Made by a program: the position numbers and the translations under genes
Source of the DNA: JAJFJD01 sp965228695
GTDB lineage: Bacteria > Pseudomonadota > Alphaproteobacteria > UBA8366
Reading direction: 5' to 3'
DNA length: 64,000 nucleotides
Assembly (NCBI GenBank): GCA_965228695.1
Contig: CBDDIB010000002.1
Coordinates: forward strand, 4,216,001 to 4,280,000
Notes under the pieces: model-generated
Told to the model about the DNA's origin: nothing
Database searches by the model: none
Seen by the model: only the letters and a program-made list of their open reading frames with translations
Shown: piece by piece, positions 9,033-17,915 of the stretch
How positions within the stretch are numbered: the first letter of the stretch is position 1
Layout of the letters: every line of letters starts with the position of its first letter

Positions 9033-9509
9033 TTACTTGCTCCGCATTTCCGCGGCCGTATCGAGAACGGCACGGATGATTTTGTCATACCCGGTGCAGC
9101 GGCAGAGGTTGCCCGCCAACCAATACCGGGTCTCTTCCTCGGTCGGGTCCGGGTTACGCTCGAGCAACGACTTCGCCGCCACCAGAAAGCCCGGCGTGCA
9201 GACGCCGCATTGTAGCGCCGCATGCTCGAGGAACTTCTGCTGCAGCGGATGCAATTCATCGCCGTCGGCCATGCCCTCGATGGTCTCGATCTTCTTGCCG
9301 CCCATCTCGGCCCCAAGGGCCAAGCAGGCGCAGACCAACCGGTCGTCGACCAGGACACTGCATGCGCCGCAATCGCCCGACGCACAGCCTTCCTTACTGC
9401 CGGTCATGTACAGCTCGTCGCGCAACACGTCGAGCAGCGTCTGTTCCGGCTCGCAGAGATATTCGACCGGGTCGCCATTAATCGTTGTGGATACGTGATA
9501 TTTGCTCAT
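9033..9509 (-). CDS. (2Fe-2S)-binding subunit of molybdenum hydroxylase
   Basis: Small electron-transfer subunit (158 residues from the ATG at 9509). It has the plant-type ferredoxin motif GCASGDCGAC plus a downstream Cys (CACL) for the first [2Fe-2S] cluster, and CGVC together with CRC in the all-helical C-terminal domain for the second. The start MSKYHVS is chosen because it overlaps the stop of the FAD subunit gene in an ATGA arrangement and matches the usual length of about 155-165 residues. Longer reading upstream is not family-like. Confidence 0.93.
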   Translation of the reverse strand: MSKYHVSTTINGDPVEYLCEPEQTLLDVLRDELYMTGSKEGCASGDCGACSVLVDDRLVCACLALGAEMGGKKIETIEGMADGDELHPLQQKFLEHAALQCGVCTPGFLVAAKSLLERNPDPTEEETRYWLAGNLCRCTGYDKIIRAVLDTAAEMRSK

Positions 9510-10378
9510 CGGCCTTCCTTTGCCCGGTCCAGTGCAATCAATGCGGCGCGGCGCGCGAGGACGCCCGCCACCTTCGTTCGGAACTCGATGGTTCCCCGTT
9601 TGTCGTCGATCGGCTTGCAAGCCGCGCTTGCGGCCGCCGCGAGTTTTTCCAGCGCGGCATCGTCCAGCGTCGAGCCGACCAGGGCATCCGCCGCGTCAGC
9701 GACCAGCAACGGCGTCGCGGCAACGGCGCCAAGCCCAACCCGTGCTTCGGTACATACGCCATCATCACCCAGCGTAATGTTTACGCCCGCGCCGACCACG
9801 GCGATGTCCATTTCCGTGCGGGGAATGAACCGCAGATAAGCGTCCCCGCACTGTCCCGAGCGTGCCGGAAACAGGAAGGAAACGACGAATTCGCCCTTCT
9901 CCAGCGACGTCTTCCCCGGCCCGATGATAATGTCCTCGACCGGTACGTCCCGCTGGCCGTTCGGTCCGATGATCGACGCAACCGCGCCGGCGGCGATAAG
10001 AGCCGGAACACTGTCCGCCGCGGGTGAGCCGTTACACAAATTACCGCCCATCGTCGCGCGGCCCTGAATCTGCGTCGAGCCGATCAACTCGGTCGCCTCG
10101 ACGACACCGGGCCATGCCTTGCACATCCCCGCATGCTCGCCGAGTTCCGCGCCCGTTACGGCGGCGCCGACCCGGAAACCGCCCGATTCCTCGGATATCG
10201 CCGTGACTTCCGGAATATTCTTTATGTCGACCACCAAACCCGGGTGAACCATGCCGGCCCGAAGCTGGACCAGCAGGTCTGTCCCACCAGCCAGTACACG
10301 CGCCTGCTCGCCCGCGTCGGTCAGCATCGCTACCGCCGCGTCGAGTGAATCCGGCGCTTCATATCGCATTTCTTCCAT
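9506..10378 (-). CDS. FAD-binding subunit of molybdenum hydroxylase
   Basis: Medium subunit (290 residues) of the xanthine dehydrogenase/CO dehydrogenase family, with the FAD-binding VLAGGTDLLVQLRAG segment near 33 and TMGGNLCNGSPAADS near 100, followed by the typical C-terminal domain. Electrons would pass from the Mo site through the two [2Fe-2S] clusters to this FAD. The ATG at 10378 is preceded by a good ribosome-binding site (AGAGGAGC on the minus strand) and is the first gene of a four-gene operon (FAD, Fe-S, Mo, MoaD-like). The upstream 250 bp contains an AT-rich TATATTTTACC stretch that could hold the promoter. Confidence 0.92.
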   Translation of the reverse strand: MEEMRYEAPDSLDAAVAMLTDAGEQARVLAGGTDLLVQLRAGMVHPGLVVDIKNIPEVTAISEESGGFRVGAAVTGAELGEHAGMCKAWPGVVEATELIGSTQIQGRATMGGNLCNGSPAADSVPALIAAGAVASIIGPNGQRDVPVEDIIIGPGKTSLEKGEFVVSFLFPARSGQCGDAYLRFIPRTEMDIAVVGAGVNITLGDDGVCTEARVGLGAVAATPLLVADAADALVGSTLDDAALEKLAAAASAACKPIDDKRGTIEFRTKVAGVLARRAALIALDRAKEGR

Positions 10379-10635
10379 AATGCTCCTCTGATCCCTTGTT
10401 CCGGTAAAATATACCGCGGCGGCCCGGAAGCAACCGGCCCGCCGAACCATAGATTACCTGTCCCGTCCACAGCCGGGAAATCCCATTATATCCTTTCTGG
10501 CGATACCGCGCGCAAGACAGCCCAACTCCCGGAGTGGAGTTGGAAATTTAGGCTGGCAATTTTCAGTAGGCCGAAGGATAACCCTGACATCCAATTTTGG
10601 CCGCTTCCCGCAAAGCCGCAAGGAAAAAATAGCGC

Positions 10636-11436
10636 GTGATGCAACAAACGGACGTGCCGCAACACATCACCGCCGAGGCGCTCGCCGCCCGCGTGCGGAC
10701 GGCGTCGGACGGGTTCAATCTCGTCTTGTTGCTGGATTACGACGGCACTCTGACACCGATCGTGGACCGGCCGGAAGACGCCCACCTGGCGGACGACACC
10801 CGGCAGGTCTTGTGCGACCTGAGCGCCCGGTATCCGGTGGCGATTATCAGCGGACGCGAAAGGCCCGATGTGGAGGACCGCGTCGCTCTGAAAGCGCTCT
10901 ACTATGCGGGCAGCCACGGTTTGGACATTGCCGGGCCGGCCGATCATCCGATCGAATTTGTCGAAGGCGCCGATTTCATACCCGAAGTGAAGCAGGCTAT
11001 CGCATTTCTCGAAAAGCGACTCACCGCGCTGTCCGGCGTATTGGTGGAGGGGAAGACCTTTTCGGTGGCGATCCATACGCGGTTGGCGGCCGACGACGAC
11101 GTTCCAACCGTTGAAGATGTGGTCACGGAAACCCTGGCAAAACATCCGCGCCTCCGCGCCAAGATGGGAAAACGCGTCATCGAGCTGATCCCGGATATCG
11201 ATTGGAACAAGGGCCGGGCCGCCAAATGGCTCATCAGGGGCCTACAACCGGCGCATGACCCGATCTTTCCGGTATTCCTCGGCGACGACAAAACAGACGA
11301 AGATGCATTCGCTGCCTTGCCGGAGAATGGATTGGGGATCCTCGTGGCGGGGGAACCGCGCCCGTCGAAGGCGTCGGTTCGCCTCACCGGCCCCGGCGAT
11401 GTCGTGGCATTTCTCAAATTGATCGCCGCGGACTAG
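10636..11436 (+). CDS. otsB: Trehalose-phosphatase
   Basis: HAD-superfamily phosphatase (about 266 residues) that converts trehalose-6-phosphate to trehalose. The nucleophile motif DYDGTLT lies at about 35-41, motif II in AIISGR near 74, and motif IV in GDDKTDEDAF near 217; the GSHGLD segment is typical of OtsB. Either the GTG at 10636 or the adjacent ATG at 10639 can serve as start. No trehalose-phosphate synthase (otsA) lies in the window, so the partner enzyme must be encoded elsewhere. The 257 bp upstream, shared with the divergent hydroxylase operon, contain no other gene. Confidence 0.92.
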   Translation: MMQQTDVPQHITAEALAARVRTASDGFNLVLLLDYDGTLTPIVDRPEDAHLADDTRQVLCDLSARYPVAIISGRERPDVEDRVALKALYYAGSHGLDIAGPADHPIEFVEGADFIPEVKQAIAFLEKRLTALSGVLVEGKTFSVAIHTRLAADDDVPTVEDVVTETLAKHPRLRAKMGKRVIELIPDIDWNKGRAAKWLIRGLQPAHDPIFPVFLGDDKTDEDAFAALPENGLGILVAGEPRPSKASVRLTGPGDVVAFLKLIAAD

Positions 11437-11534
11437 GCGGAACGGCTTTCGCGCGCCGCCGGCCCGCGCCCCGCAGATTTGACTTTCACTCCCCCCATTG
11501 CAGTTACTATCCTTAGCGAAACAGGAGGGTTTGC

Positions 11535-11975
11535 ATGGAATACCTGCACACGATGGTCCGCGTGAAGGACTTGGACGAATCGCTCGACTTCTACTGCAAC
11601 AAGCTCGGATTGGTTGAGGTTCGCCGCCGCGACAGCGAAAAAGGGCGGTTCACACTGGTCTTTCTCGCCGGAACGGACGACGTGGATCGCGCCAAGGAAA
11701 CGCGCAGCCCGTTGGTCGAACTGACCTATAACTGGGATCCGGAAGAGTACACCGGCGGCCGCAACTTCGGACATCTGGCTTATAACGTGGACAACATCTA
11801 CGATCTTTGCCAGCGCCTGATGGACAACGGCGTGACGATCAACCGCCCGCCGCGCGACGGTCACATGGCCTTCATTCGATCGCCCGACGGTATTTCGATC
11901 GAACTTCTTCAAAAGGGTGAGTCGCTGCCCCCGCAGGAGCCGTGGGAATCCATGCCGAATACGGGCGAGTGGTAG
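11535..11975 (+). CDS. gloA: Lactoylglutathione lyase (glyoxalase I), VOC family
   Basis: A 146-residue VOC-fold protein that isomerises the methylglyoxal-glutathione hemithioacetal to S-lactoylglutathione. The paired beta-alpha-beta units are visible: LHTMVRVKDLDESLDFY at the N-terminus (metal His 5), the central LVELTYNWDPEEYTGG (metal Glu), then FGHLAYNVDNIYD (His) and ISIELLQ (Glu). These are the conserved glyoxalase I positions. The start has a strong ribosome-binding site (AGGAGGG, 7 bp before the ATG). It is followed by tandem hairpins before the UbiD gene, suggesting it ends its own transcript. Confidence 0.92.
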   Translation: MEYLHTMVRVKDLDESLDFYCNKLGLVEVRRRDSEKGRFTLVFLAGTDDVDRAKETRSPLVELTYNWDPEEYTGGRNFGHLAYNVDNIYDLCQRLMDNGVTINRPPRDGHMAFIRSPDGISIELLQKGESLPPQEPWESMPNTGEW

Positions 11976-11996
11976 GGCGAGCCGTCCGCCGTATTT

Positions 11997-12057
11997 CACG
12001 AACCGGACGGTTCGTGCCACACTATCGGGAGCCGCCAGCCTGACCGTTGGCGGTTCC
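11997..12057 (+). terminator. Tandem hairpins between gloA and ubiD-like gene
   Basis: Two stem-loops follow gloA. The first is perfect: CACGAACC (11997-12004), loop GGAC, GGTTCGTG (12009-12016). The second has a 10-bp stem with one G-U pair: GGAGCCGCCA (12028-12037) against TGGCGGTTCC (12048-12057), followed by a pyrimidine-rich TTCGTTTC. The second resembles an intrinsic terminator. Function is inferred from structure only. Confidence 0.5.
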
Positions 12058-12098
12058 TTCGTTTCGAACCATAAAACAAGAACAGCGGGGCCATTCGC

Positions 12099-13730
12099 AT
12101 GACCGCCAAGCGTCCGTACAGGGATCTCCAGGAACACCTCAAGGCGTTGGATGACGCCGGGTTGCTGCAGACAATCGACGAACCCGTAGACAAGGACGCC
12201 GAGATGCATCCGCTGGTGCGGTGGCAGTTCTGCGGCGGTATCGCCGAATGCGACCGGAAAGCCTTCCTGTTCACCATTATCAAGGACGGCAAGGGCCGCG
12301 CCTTCGACATGCCGGTCGTGGTGGGCGCCCTCGCCGCGAACCCCGCCGTCTATAGCGAGGGGATGGAGGTACCGGTCGCGGAGATCGGTCCAAAATGGCA
12401 GGCCGCCATCGCAAACCCCATCCCGCCTGCGATCGTCGAGGACGCGCCCTGCCATGAGGTGGTGCTGACCGGCGACGACCTGCTGGGCGAAGGCAATGGA
12501 CTGGACGCCCTGCCGATCCCTGTCTCGACGCCGGGCTTCGATGCCGCCCCGACCCTCACTTCGACCAACACGATCACCCGCGATCCCGAGACGGACGTGC
12601 AGAATATGGGCACCTATCGGTGCGGGCTTAAGGCGCCCGACCGGCTTGTCGTCCGGATGGCGACGCGGGTCGGCGGCGCCGGCGGCTACGTTCACTATCA
12701 AAAATTTAAGAGGCGCGGCGAGAAGATGCCCTGCGCCATCGTCCTCGGCTGCCCGCCTTATGTCGCCTTCATGGGACCGCAGAAACTCCCGGTCGGCATG
12801 GACGAAGTGGACGTCGCCGGCGGCCTCGCCGGGGCACCGATCAACATGGTCAAAGCCAAGACCATCGACCTCCTCGTTCCGGCCGAATCAGAACTCGTGA
12901 TCGAAGGGCTGATCGATACCGAGAATGTCGAACCGGAAGGCCCCTTCGGCGAATCGCACGGCCATGTGGCGCTCGAAGAATTCAACATGCCGATGCAGGT
13001 GACCGCGATTACGCACAAAGCGAAGCCGGTCATCCCGTCCTATATCAGCCAGGTGGCGCCCAGCGAATCCAGCGTGATGAAGAAGGTCGCGTATGAACCG
13101 CTGTTCCTGGCGCATCTGCAGAACACGCTGTCCGTCCGCGGCGTGAAGAACGTCGCACTGCACGAGCCGCTGACCGGATTACTACGCGTCAGCGTCATCA
13201 CCTTCGAACGCGGCGTACCGAAGACGGAAATCTGGCGCGCCCTCTACGGCACGGCCTCCTTCAAGGGCGACTGCAGCAAGATCTGCATCGCGGTCGACGA
13301 GGATATCGATCCGGCCAACGCGGACGCCCTGCTCTGGGCGATGGCCTACCGGCATAATCCGGTGGAGGACGTTCAGATCCTCGAACACCGGGGACAGGGA
13401 CATGGGCCGAAGCGCGAACACAGCGGGGAAGAGGATTCAACGCTGCTGATCGACGCGACGATGAAAAGCGACATGCCGCCGCTCGCCCTGCCGACGAAGG
13501 AGTACATGGAGCGCGCCAAGGCGCTCTGGAACAAGCTCGGCCTGCCGCCGGTACGCGAGATCAATCCGTGGTTCGGATATTCGCTCGGCGACTGGACCGA
13601 CGTCTGGGACGAAGCCGCACAGCGTGCCGCATCTGGCGACTATCTGGAAAACGGACGGATGACGCTCGAGCGCCAGCAGAAGAACCTGGTCCCGGAAACA
13701 TCAGTCCGCGACGTGGAGGACGGCTGGTAG
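12099..13730 (+). CDS. UbiD-family decarboxylase (paralogue 1)
   Basis: A 543-residue member of the UbiD/Fdc family, prenylated-FMN-dependent enzymes that reversibly (de)carboxylate aromatic or alpha,beta-unsaturated acids. Family features include NMGTYR (prFMN/Mn region, near 169), GGLAGAPINMVKAKT, and the acidic segment EPEGPFGESHGHV (near 280) with the conserved catalytic Glu. It is a close paralogue of the UbiD at 56452-58092; the two align along their whole length with long identical runs. No ubiX-like flavin prenyltransferase is present in the window. Substrate unknown; the catabolic context makes a degradative (de)carboxylation more likely than ubiquinone synthesis. Confidence 0.9.
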   Translation: MTAKRPYRDLQEHLKALDDAGLLQTIDEPVDKDAEMHPLVRWQFCGGIAECDRKAFLFTIIKDGKGRAFDMPVVVGALAANPAVYSEGMEVPVAEIGPKWQAAIANPIPPAIVEDAPCHEVVLTGDDLLGEGNGLDALPIPVSTPGFDAAPTLTSTNTITRDPETDVQNMGTYRCGLKAPDRLVVRMATRVGGAGGYVHYQKFKRRGEKMPCAIVLGCPPYVAFMGPQKLPVGMDEVDVAGGLAGAPINMVKAKTIDLLVPAESELVIEGLIDTENVEPEGPFGESHGHVALEEFNMPMQVTAITHKAKPVIPSYISQVAPSESSVMKKVAYEPLFLAHLQNTLSVRGVKNVALHEPLTGLLRVSVITFERGVPKTEIWRALYGTASFKGDCSKICIAVDEDIDPANADALLWAMAYRHNPVEDVQILEHRGQGHGPKREHSGEEDSTLLIDATMKSDMPPLALPTKEYMERAKALWNKLGLPPVREINPWFGYSLGDWTDVWDEAAQRAASGDYLENGRMTLERQQKNLVPETSVRDVEDGW

Positions 13731-13752
13731 GCCGTCCCCACCGCCAACGACC

Positions 13753-15246
13753 TCACGCCGGCGATCCTTCCTCGCCGTCGAAACCGAATAGCTCGGGTTC
13801 CTTCCCCGGCACGGGATTGTTGAGATAGTTGCCCTTGCTCAAACATGCCTCGATCCCGCCCATCCGCTCGATCTGCGCCAATTGATCGGCCTTGGCCCGG
13901 CGGTCGACCGCTTCCGGATCCAAGATCGTGCGCAGTTCCGCCTCAAGCGCCGCCGCCTGCCGGCGGCCCTCGTCCGATCCCGAAATGTCGTTGGTTTCGC
14001 CCGGATCCGCCTCGAGGTCGAACACCTGCACGGGCATATCGACGAAGTACAGGAGTTTGTAGCGCCCGCGCCGGAACGCGAACATCCCGGTCTTCGATCC
14101 GTGCCCGTGATATTCGCTGAAACCGAACCGGTCCGCTTCGTCGCCGACGATCGCGGGCCACAGCGAGACGCCCATCAGGTCGCCGTCTTCCGATTCGAGC
14201 TTTCCGCCGACCGTTTCGACGATCGTCGGGAACAGATCGACATGATTGACGATCTGATCGACCACGCCGCCGGGCTCGATCCCCGGCCCGGCCATGACGA
14301 ACGGCACGCTGATCGAATGGTCATAGACGATCGACTTGGCGAACAGCCCGTGATGGCCGGCCGCCTCGCCGTGATCGGATGTGTACAGAACCCGCGTGGT
14401 CTCCAACACTCCCAGGTCTTCGGCGACCTTCATGACCGCCCCGATCTGCTCGTCCATATGGGTGATTAAGGCGCAATATCCGGCCACCGTTCGGCGCACG
14501 AAATCCTCGGTCGCGAGCCCTTCGAGATCATGAATGCGGCGGATGTGCTCGACCGCCGGATGCGTCGGCTGCTCGCCGGCCCGGAACTGCGGCGGCAACG
14601 GCATGGCCTCCGGCGGATACAGGTCCATCAGCCGCTGCGGCACCACGAAAGGCGGGTGCGGCGCCGTGTAGGACACGAATAGCACCCAGGGCTTATCGCT
14701 CGCGGCGGCATGGTCGTTGAGCCACGCAATGGATTTCTGGGTGATCTCGCGGTCGTAGACGACATAGTCGCTATCGTCGCCAATTCCCGTGCGGCTGTAC
14801 TGAAGCCGTGGCGACGGCCGCGCATGTTCGCCGTCCGGGGTCGCGCGCAGCAACCCGAACAACGCCCCCCGGCTTTCCACGATATGCATCGGGATTTGCG
14901 ATTCGGTGAACCCGTAGTCCGGCCCTTCCTCCAGGTAATGTAACTTGCCGATCGAGGTTACGGTGTGCCCCTGCTCCCGCAGGCGGCGATGCCAGCTCGG
15001 GACCTTTCCGTCGTAGACCAGCGAGTTGTCCCAATACCCGGTTTGATGCGGGAACCGGCCTGTCGCGATGGCCGCGCGCGCCGGGCAACATACCGCAGAC
15101 GCCGCATAGGCCCTGGCAAACCGCACGCCCGCCGCGGCGATCCGGTCGATCGTCGGCGTCTGCGCCACGGGATGCCCATAGCAGCCGGCATAGTCGCGGA
15201 AATGATTATCCGCCATGAAGAGGATCAGATTGGTCGGCTGCGGCAT
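13753..15246 (-). CDS. Type I sulfatase (alkaline phosphatase superfamily)
   Basis: A 497-residue sulfatase, predicted to hydrolyse sulfate esters after Cys is converted to formylglycine. The modification motif is CCPAR at 53-57, fitting Cys-x-Pro-x-Arg with Cys 53 as the modified residue, followed by the usual TGRFPHQTG. Metal-site motifs include MADNH near the N-terminus and TSDHGEAAGHHG in the middle. No signal peptide is visible from the chosen ATG at 15246, which has a GGGAG ribosome-binding site 6 bp upstream, so it may be cytosolic. A choline-sulfatase or aryl/alkyl-sulfatase subtype cannot be decided. Neither an FGE gene nor a closely linked maturase is adjacent. Confidence 0.9.
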   Translation of the reverse strand: MPQPTNLILFMADNHFRDYAGCYGHPVAQTPTIDRIAAAGVRFARAYAASAVCCPARAAIATGRFPHQTGYWDNSLVYDGKVPSWHRRLREQGHTVTSIGKLHYLEEGPDYGFTESQIPMHIVESRGALFGLLRATPDGEHARPSPRLQYSRTGIGDDSDYVVYDREITQKSIAWLNDHAAASDKPWVLFVSYTAPHPPFVVPQRLMDLYPPEAMPLPPQFRAGEQPTHPAVEHIRRIHDLEGLATEDFVRRTVAGYCALITHMDEQIGAVMKVAEDLGVLETTRVLYTSDHGEAAGHHGLFAKSIVYDHSISVPFVMAGPGIEPGGVVDQIVNHVDLFPTIVETVGGKLESEDGDLMGVSLWPAIVGDEADRFGFSEYHGHGSKTGMFAFRRGRYKLLYFVDMPVQVFDLEADPGETNDISGSDEGRRQAAALEAELRTILDPEAVDRRAKADQLAQIERMGGIEACLSKGNYLNNPVPGKEPELFGFDGEEGSPA

Positions 15247-15338
15247 TCTATTCTCCCGGATCGGCGATTTGGTCCTATAAGGGTACACTAAATCCGTTGC
15301 AACGCCGCACGCCGGGAAAGTACGTCGATGACAATGCC

Positions 15339-17003
15339 ATGCTGATACGCCGTTTGCGGTTGATCACCGGCCTCGTTTTGGCCCTCTACGTCATCCTTCA
15401 TTTTCTCAATCATGCGGCCGGATTGCTGTCGCTAGACGCAATGGAAGACGTGCGCAAGACCGTGACCCGGCTTTGGCGCAACCCGGCCGGAACGGTCCTT
15501 CTCTACGGATCCCTGCTTATTCATTTCTTGCTCGCGCTGTGGTCGTTGTACCAGCGGAGCAATCTGCGCCTCAAAGCATGGGAAGCGATCCAACTCGGCT
15601 TCGGTCTGCTGATGCTGCCGCTCGCCGCGGCCCATATCGTCGGGACGCGGGCGCGGCTCGAACTCCTCGACATCGACGTCACCTATCCGCAGATCGTGAC
15701 GATCCTCTGGCAGAACCCGGCCGGCACGGGAAAACAGATTCTGCTGATGGCGGTCGTCTGGGGGCATATGGTTGTCGGCCTTCATTTCTGGTTGCGGCTG
15801 AAGAAATGGTATCCGGCCGCACAGCCGTATCTTTTTCTCGGATCGACGCTGCTGCCGATCCTGGCGCTGATGGGATTCGTGCGCGCGGGGCTCGCCGTGG
15901 ACGCAGCCGACGCGCAACCGGGCTGGACCGCCGCCATCTTCGACGCCTTGAAACCTTCGGATCCGTCGATGGCGGAAATCCACGCCATGCTGGAGCCGAT
16001 CGCACTCACGATCATGGCCGGCCTGCTGATAGCCGTCCTGGTTGCCCGCCAAATCCGCCACGCTGTCCGGAACCGGATTGGCGCCTACCGACTGCACATG
16101 CCGTCCGGCGATTCGGTCACGGCATCGGTCGGCACGACCATGCTGGAGGCGATCCGCGCCGCCGGAATCCCGCATGCCTCGGTCTGCGGCGGACGCGGAC
16201 GGTGCACCACTTGCCGGGTCCGCGTTAGCGATGGCGGACAAGCGCTGCCGAAACCGAACGAGACCGAGACGCTGGCCCTGCATCGAATCGAGGCGCCCGA
16301 GAACGTCCGCCTTGCCTGCCAAACCCGTCCGCGCCGGGACGCGTCGATCGTCCCGCTGCTGCCGCCGACCGCGACGGCACAAGCGGCGCGGCAGCTCGGC
16401 AGCGTGCAAGGCCACGAGCAGGCCGCGGTCATCATGTTTCTCGACCTGCGGGATTCGACCGCCCTCGGCGAACGGCTGCTGCCCTATGACACGGTGTTCG
16501 TCCTCAACCAGTTCTTCGCCGAGATGTCGGCGGGGTTGCGGGAAACCGCCGGTCACTATGCGCAATTCAACGGCGACGGGCTGATGGCGATCTATGGGCT
16601 GCAATCCGGCGTCGAAGCCGGGGCCCGCGAGGCATTGGAAGGCGCGGTCGACCTGCACCGGCGACTCGCCCAATTGAACGATACCCTGGGCACGGAGCTC
16701 GGCCAATCATTGCGCATGGGAATTGGTATTCACTGCGGCGAGGCCATCGTCGGGACGATGGGCCCGCCGGACGCTCCGACGCTGTCCGCCGTCGGGGACA
16801 ACGTCAACATCGCGGCCCGGCTGGAGGCGCTGACCAAGACATACGGCTGCCCGGTCGTTGTCTCCCGCGCGGTCGCGGAGTCGGCCGGACTCGACCTGGA
16901 CCGCTTTGGCGAGCACAAGACGCCAATCCGCGGCCGGGACAGCGAACTCGACATCATCGCCATCGACGACATGGCCGATTTGGCCAGAATTCTCAGTCTT
17001 TAG
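15339..17003 (+). CDS. Membrane adenylate/guanylate cyclase with [2Fe-2S] ferredoxin domain
   Basis: A 554-residue fusion (from ATG 15339; a TTG at 15297 would add 14 residues). Residues 1-240 hold about six hydrophobic segments with several His (HFLNH near 21-25, IHF 61-63, AHI 98-100, WGHM 141-144, LHF 148-150), reminiscent of a b-type cytochrome or SdhC-like bundle. Residues about 250-340 form a ferredoxin domain with CGGRGRCTTC (Cys 283, 289, 292) and a fourth Cys 327. Residues about 360-554 are a class III cyclase domain with FLDLRDST (Asp 369), GDG (413) and GDNVNIAARLE. I infer redox- or ligand-controlled cAMP synthesis. It is divergent from the sulfatase. Confidence 0.88.
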   Translation: MLIRRLRLITGLVLALYVILHFLNHAAGLLSLDAMEDVRKTVTRLWRNPAGTVLLYGSLLIHFLLALWSLYQRSNLRLKAWEAIQLGFGLLMLPLAAAHIVGTRARLELLDIDVTYPQIVTILWQNPAGTGKQILLMAVVWGHMVVGLHFWLRLKKWYPAAQPYLFLGSTLLPILALMGFVRAGLAVDAADAQPGWTAAIFDALKPSDPSMAEIHAMLEPIALTIMAGLLIAVLVARQIRHAVRNRIGAYRLHMPSGDSVTASVGTTMLEAIRAAGIPHASVCGGRGRCTTCRVRVSDGGQALPKPNETETLALHRIEAPENVRLACQTRPRRDASIVPLLPPTATAQAARQLGSVQGHEQAAVIMFLDLRDSTALGERLLPYDTVFVLNQFFAEMSAGLRETAGHYAQFNGDGLMAIYGLQSGVEAGAREALEGAVDLHRRLAQLNDTLGTELGQSLRMGIGIHCGEAIVGTMGPPDAPTLSAVGDNVNIAARLEALTKTYGCPVVVSRAVAESAGLDLDRFGEHKTPIRGRDSELDIIAIDDMADLARILSL

Positions 17004-17037
17004 AAACGGCCGGCCTACCGGATCGATTTGGCGCCCG

Positions 17038-17586
17038 CTACTCCGCAGCGTCCTGCACGACCTCGTCCTCCATACTAATCTGTAAGGCGTCGTTGAAACG
17101 GTTGAAGAACCCGCAAAGACCGATGCGCAGCGTCAGCTCGACGATTTGCTCTTCGGAGAAATGTTCGCTCAGTCTTTCGAAAATCGCATCACGCATGTAT
17201 TGCGGTTTTTCGGTTACCTGCACCGCGTAGTCGCGCACCAACAGGTCGACCTCGTCGAAACCCGGAACGTCGTCGCCGAGGATGCTGTCCGTCGCCGCCG
17301 GATCGAATCCCTGCCCGGCGAGCCGTGGCGCGTGATGCGCCACGCAGTACGTGCATTCGTTTAGCTTCGACACAACGACGAGCGCGATTTCCAGATACCG
17401 TTTCGGCAGCACAGCCTCATCGGCCAGGTCCAGCAGCAACCCCATGATGTGCCGAACCGCCGGGGGCCGGTGCGCAAAGATCTTCGCCTGATTTTCGAAT
17501 GGCCCGTATTCCGTGCAATAGCGCTCGAAAATTTTACGCGCGTCTTCCGGCAGCTTCTCCGGTCCGATCTCGCTGACACGGGGCAT
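17038..17586 (-). CDS. Carboxymuconolactone decarboxylase/AhpD-like protein
   Basis: A 182-residue all-helical protein of the AhpD/CMD superfamily. The redox motif CTYCVAHH (Cys 78, Cys 81, His 84/85) is intact, so a peroxidase-like thiol chemistry is more likely than lactone decarboxylation. The start at 17586 is preceded by AAGGGAGAG about 8 bp upstream. It converges with the cyclase gene. Its substrate and reductant are not deducible from the neighbourhood. Confidence 0.85.
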   Translation of the reverse strand: MPRVSEIGPEKLPEDARKIFERYCTEYGPFENQAKIFAHRPPAVRHIMGLLLDLADEAVLPKRYLEIALVVVSKLNECTYCVAHHAPRLAGQGFDPAATDSILGDDVPGFDEVDLLVRDYAVQVTEKPQYMRDAIFERLSEHFSEEQIVELTLRIGLCGFFNRFNDALQISMEDEVVQDAAE

Positions 17587-17915
17587 GATGTGCTCTCCCT
17601 TTCATAAGCTGGCCGGCGACGGACGCCACCCGGCCTCGGAAAATCTTCGAATTTCCAAACCAGTCTATGGCCCGGCACACCGGTCCAGCAAGGATTTGTC
17701 CAACCTTCGCGTGTGGAAAGCTGCGAGCCGGATCCGCATTTTGACTTGACGATCCTTCTCGGGTGGTTCCTTCTAATTTCCTGGGAATTTCCGATGGTAT
17801 CGCGCGGACTTGACGGTATGCTTCAACCTCCGCAACTCAACGCAGATTCCAATCGTGAGTGACATAATCAAGTCTAAGATCAAGAAGATCGAGACGACTA
17901 ACAGGGAGGCATTTA
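17587..17915. other. Intergenic region upstream of TRAP operon
   Basis: No gene is seen in these 329 bp. The part nearer the TRAP operon is lower in GC and carries a TTGAC direct repeat (17741-17750) that could supply a -35 element, and a near-palindrome AATTTCCTGGGAATTT around 17774-17790 that could be an operator. A GGGAGG ribosome-binding site precedes the ATG at 17916. These assignments are pattern-based only. Confidence 0.35.

Noticed and set aside
6628..9498. A 956-residue open frame on the plus strand
   Set aside because: It is antisense to the molybdenum hydroxylase subunits, is rich in Arg/His/Asp as expected for a shadow frame in high-GC DNA, and has no domain features.
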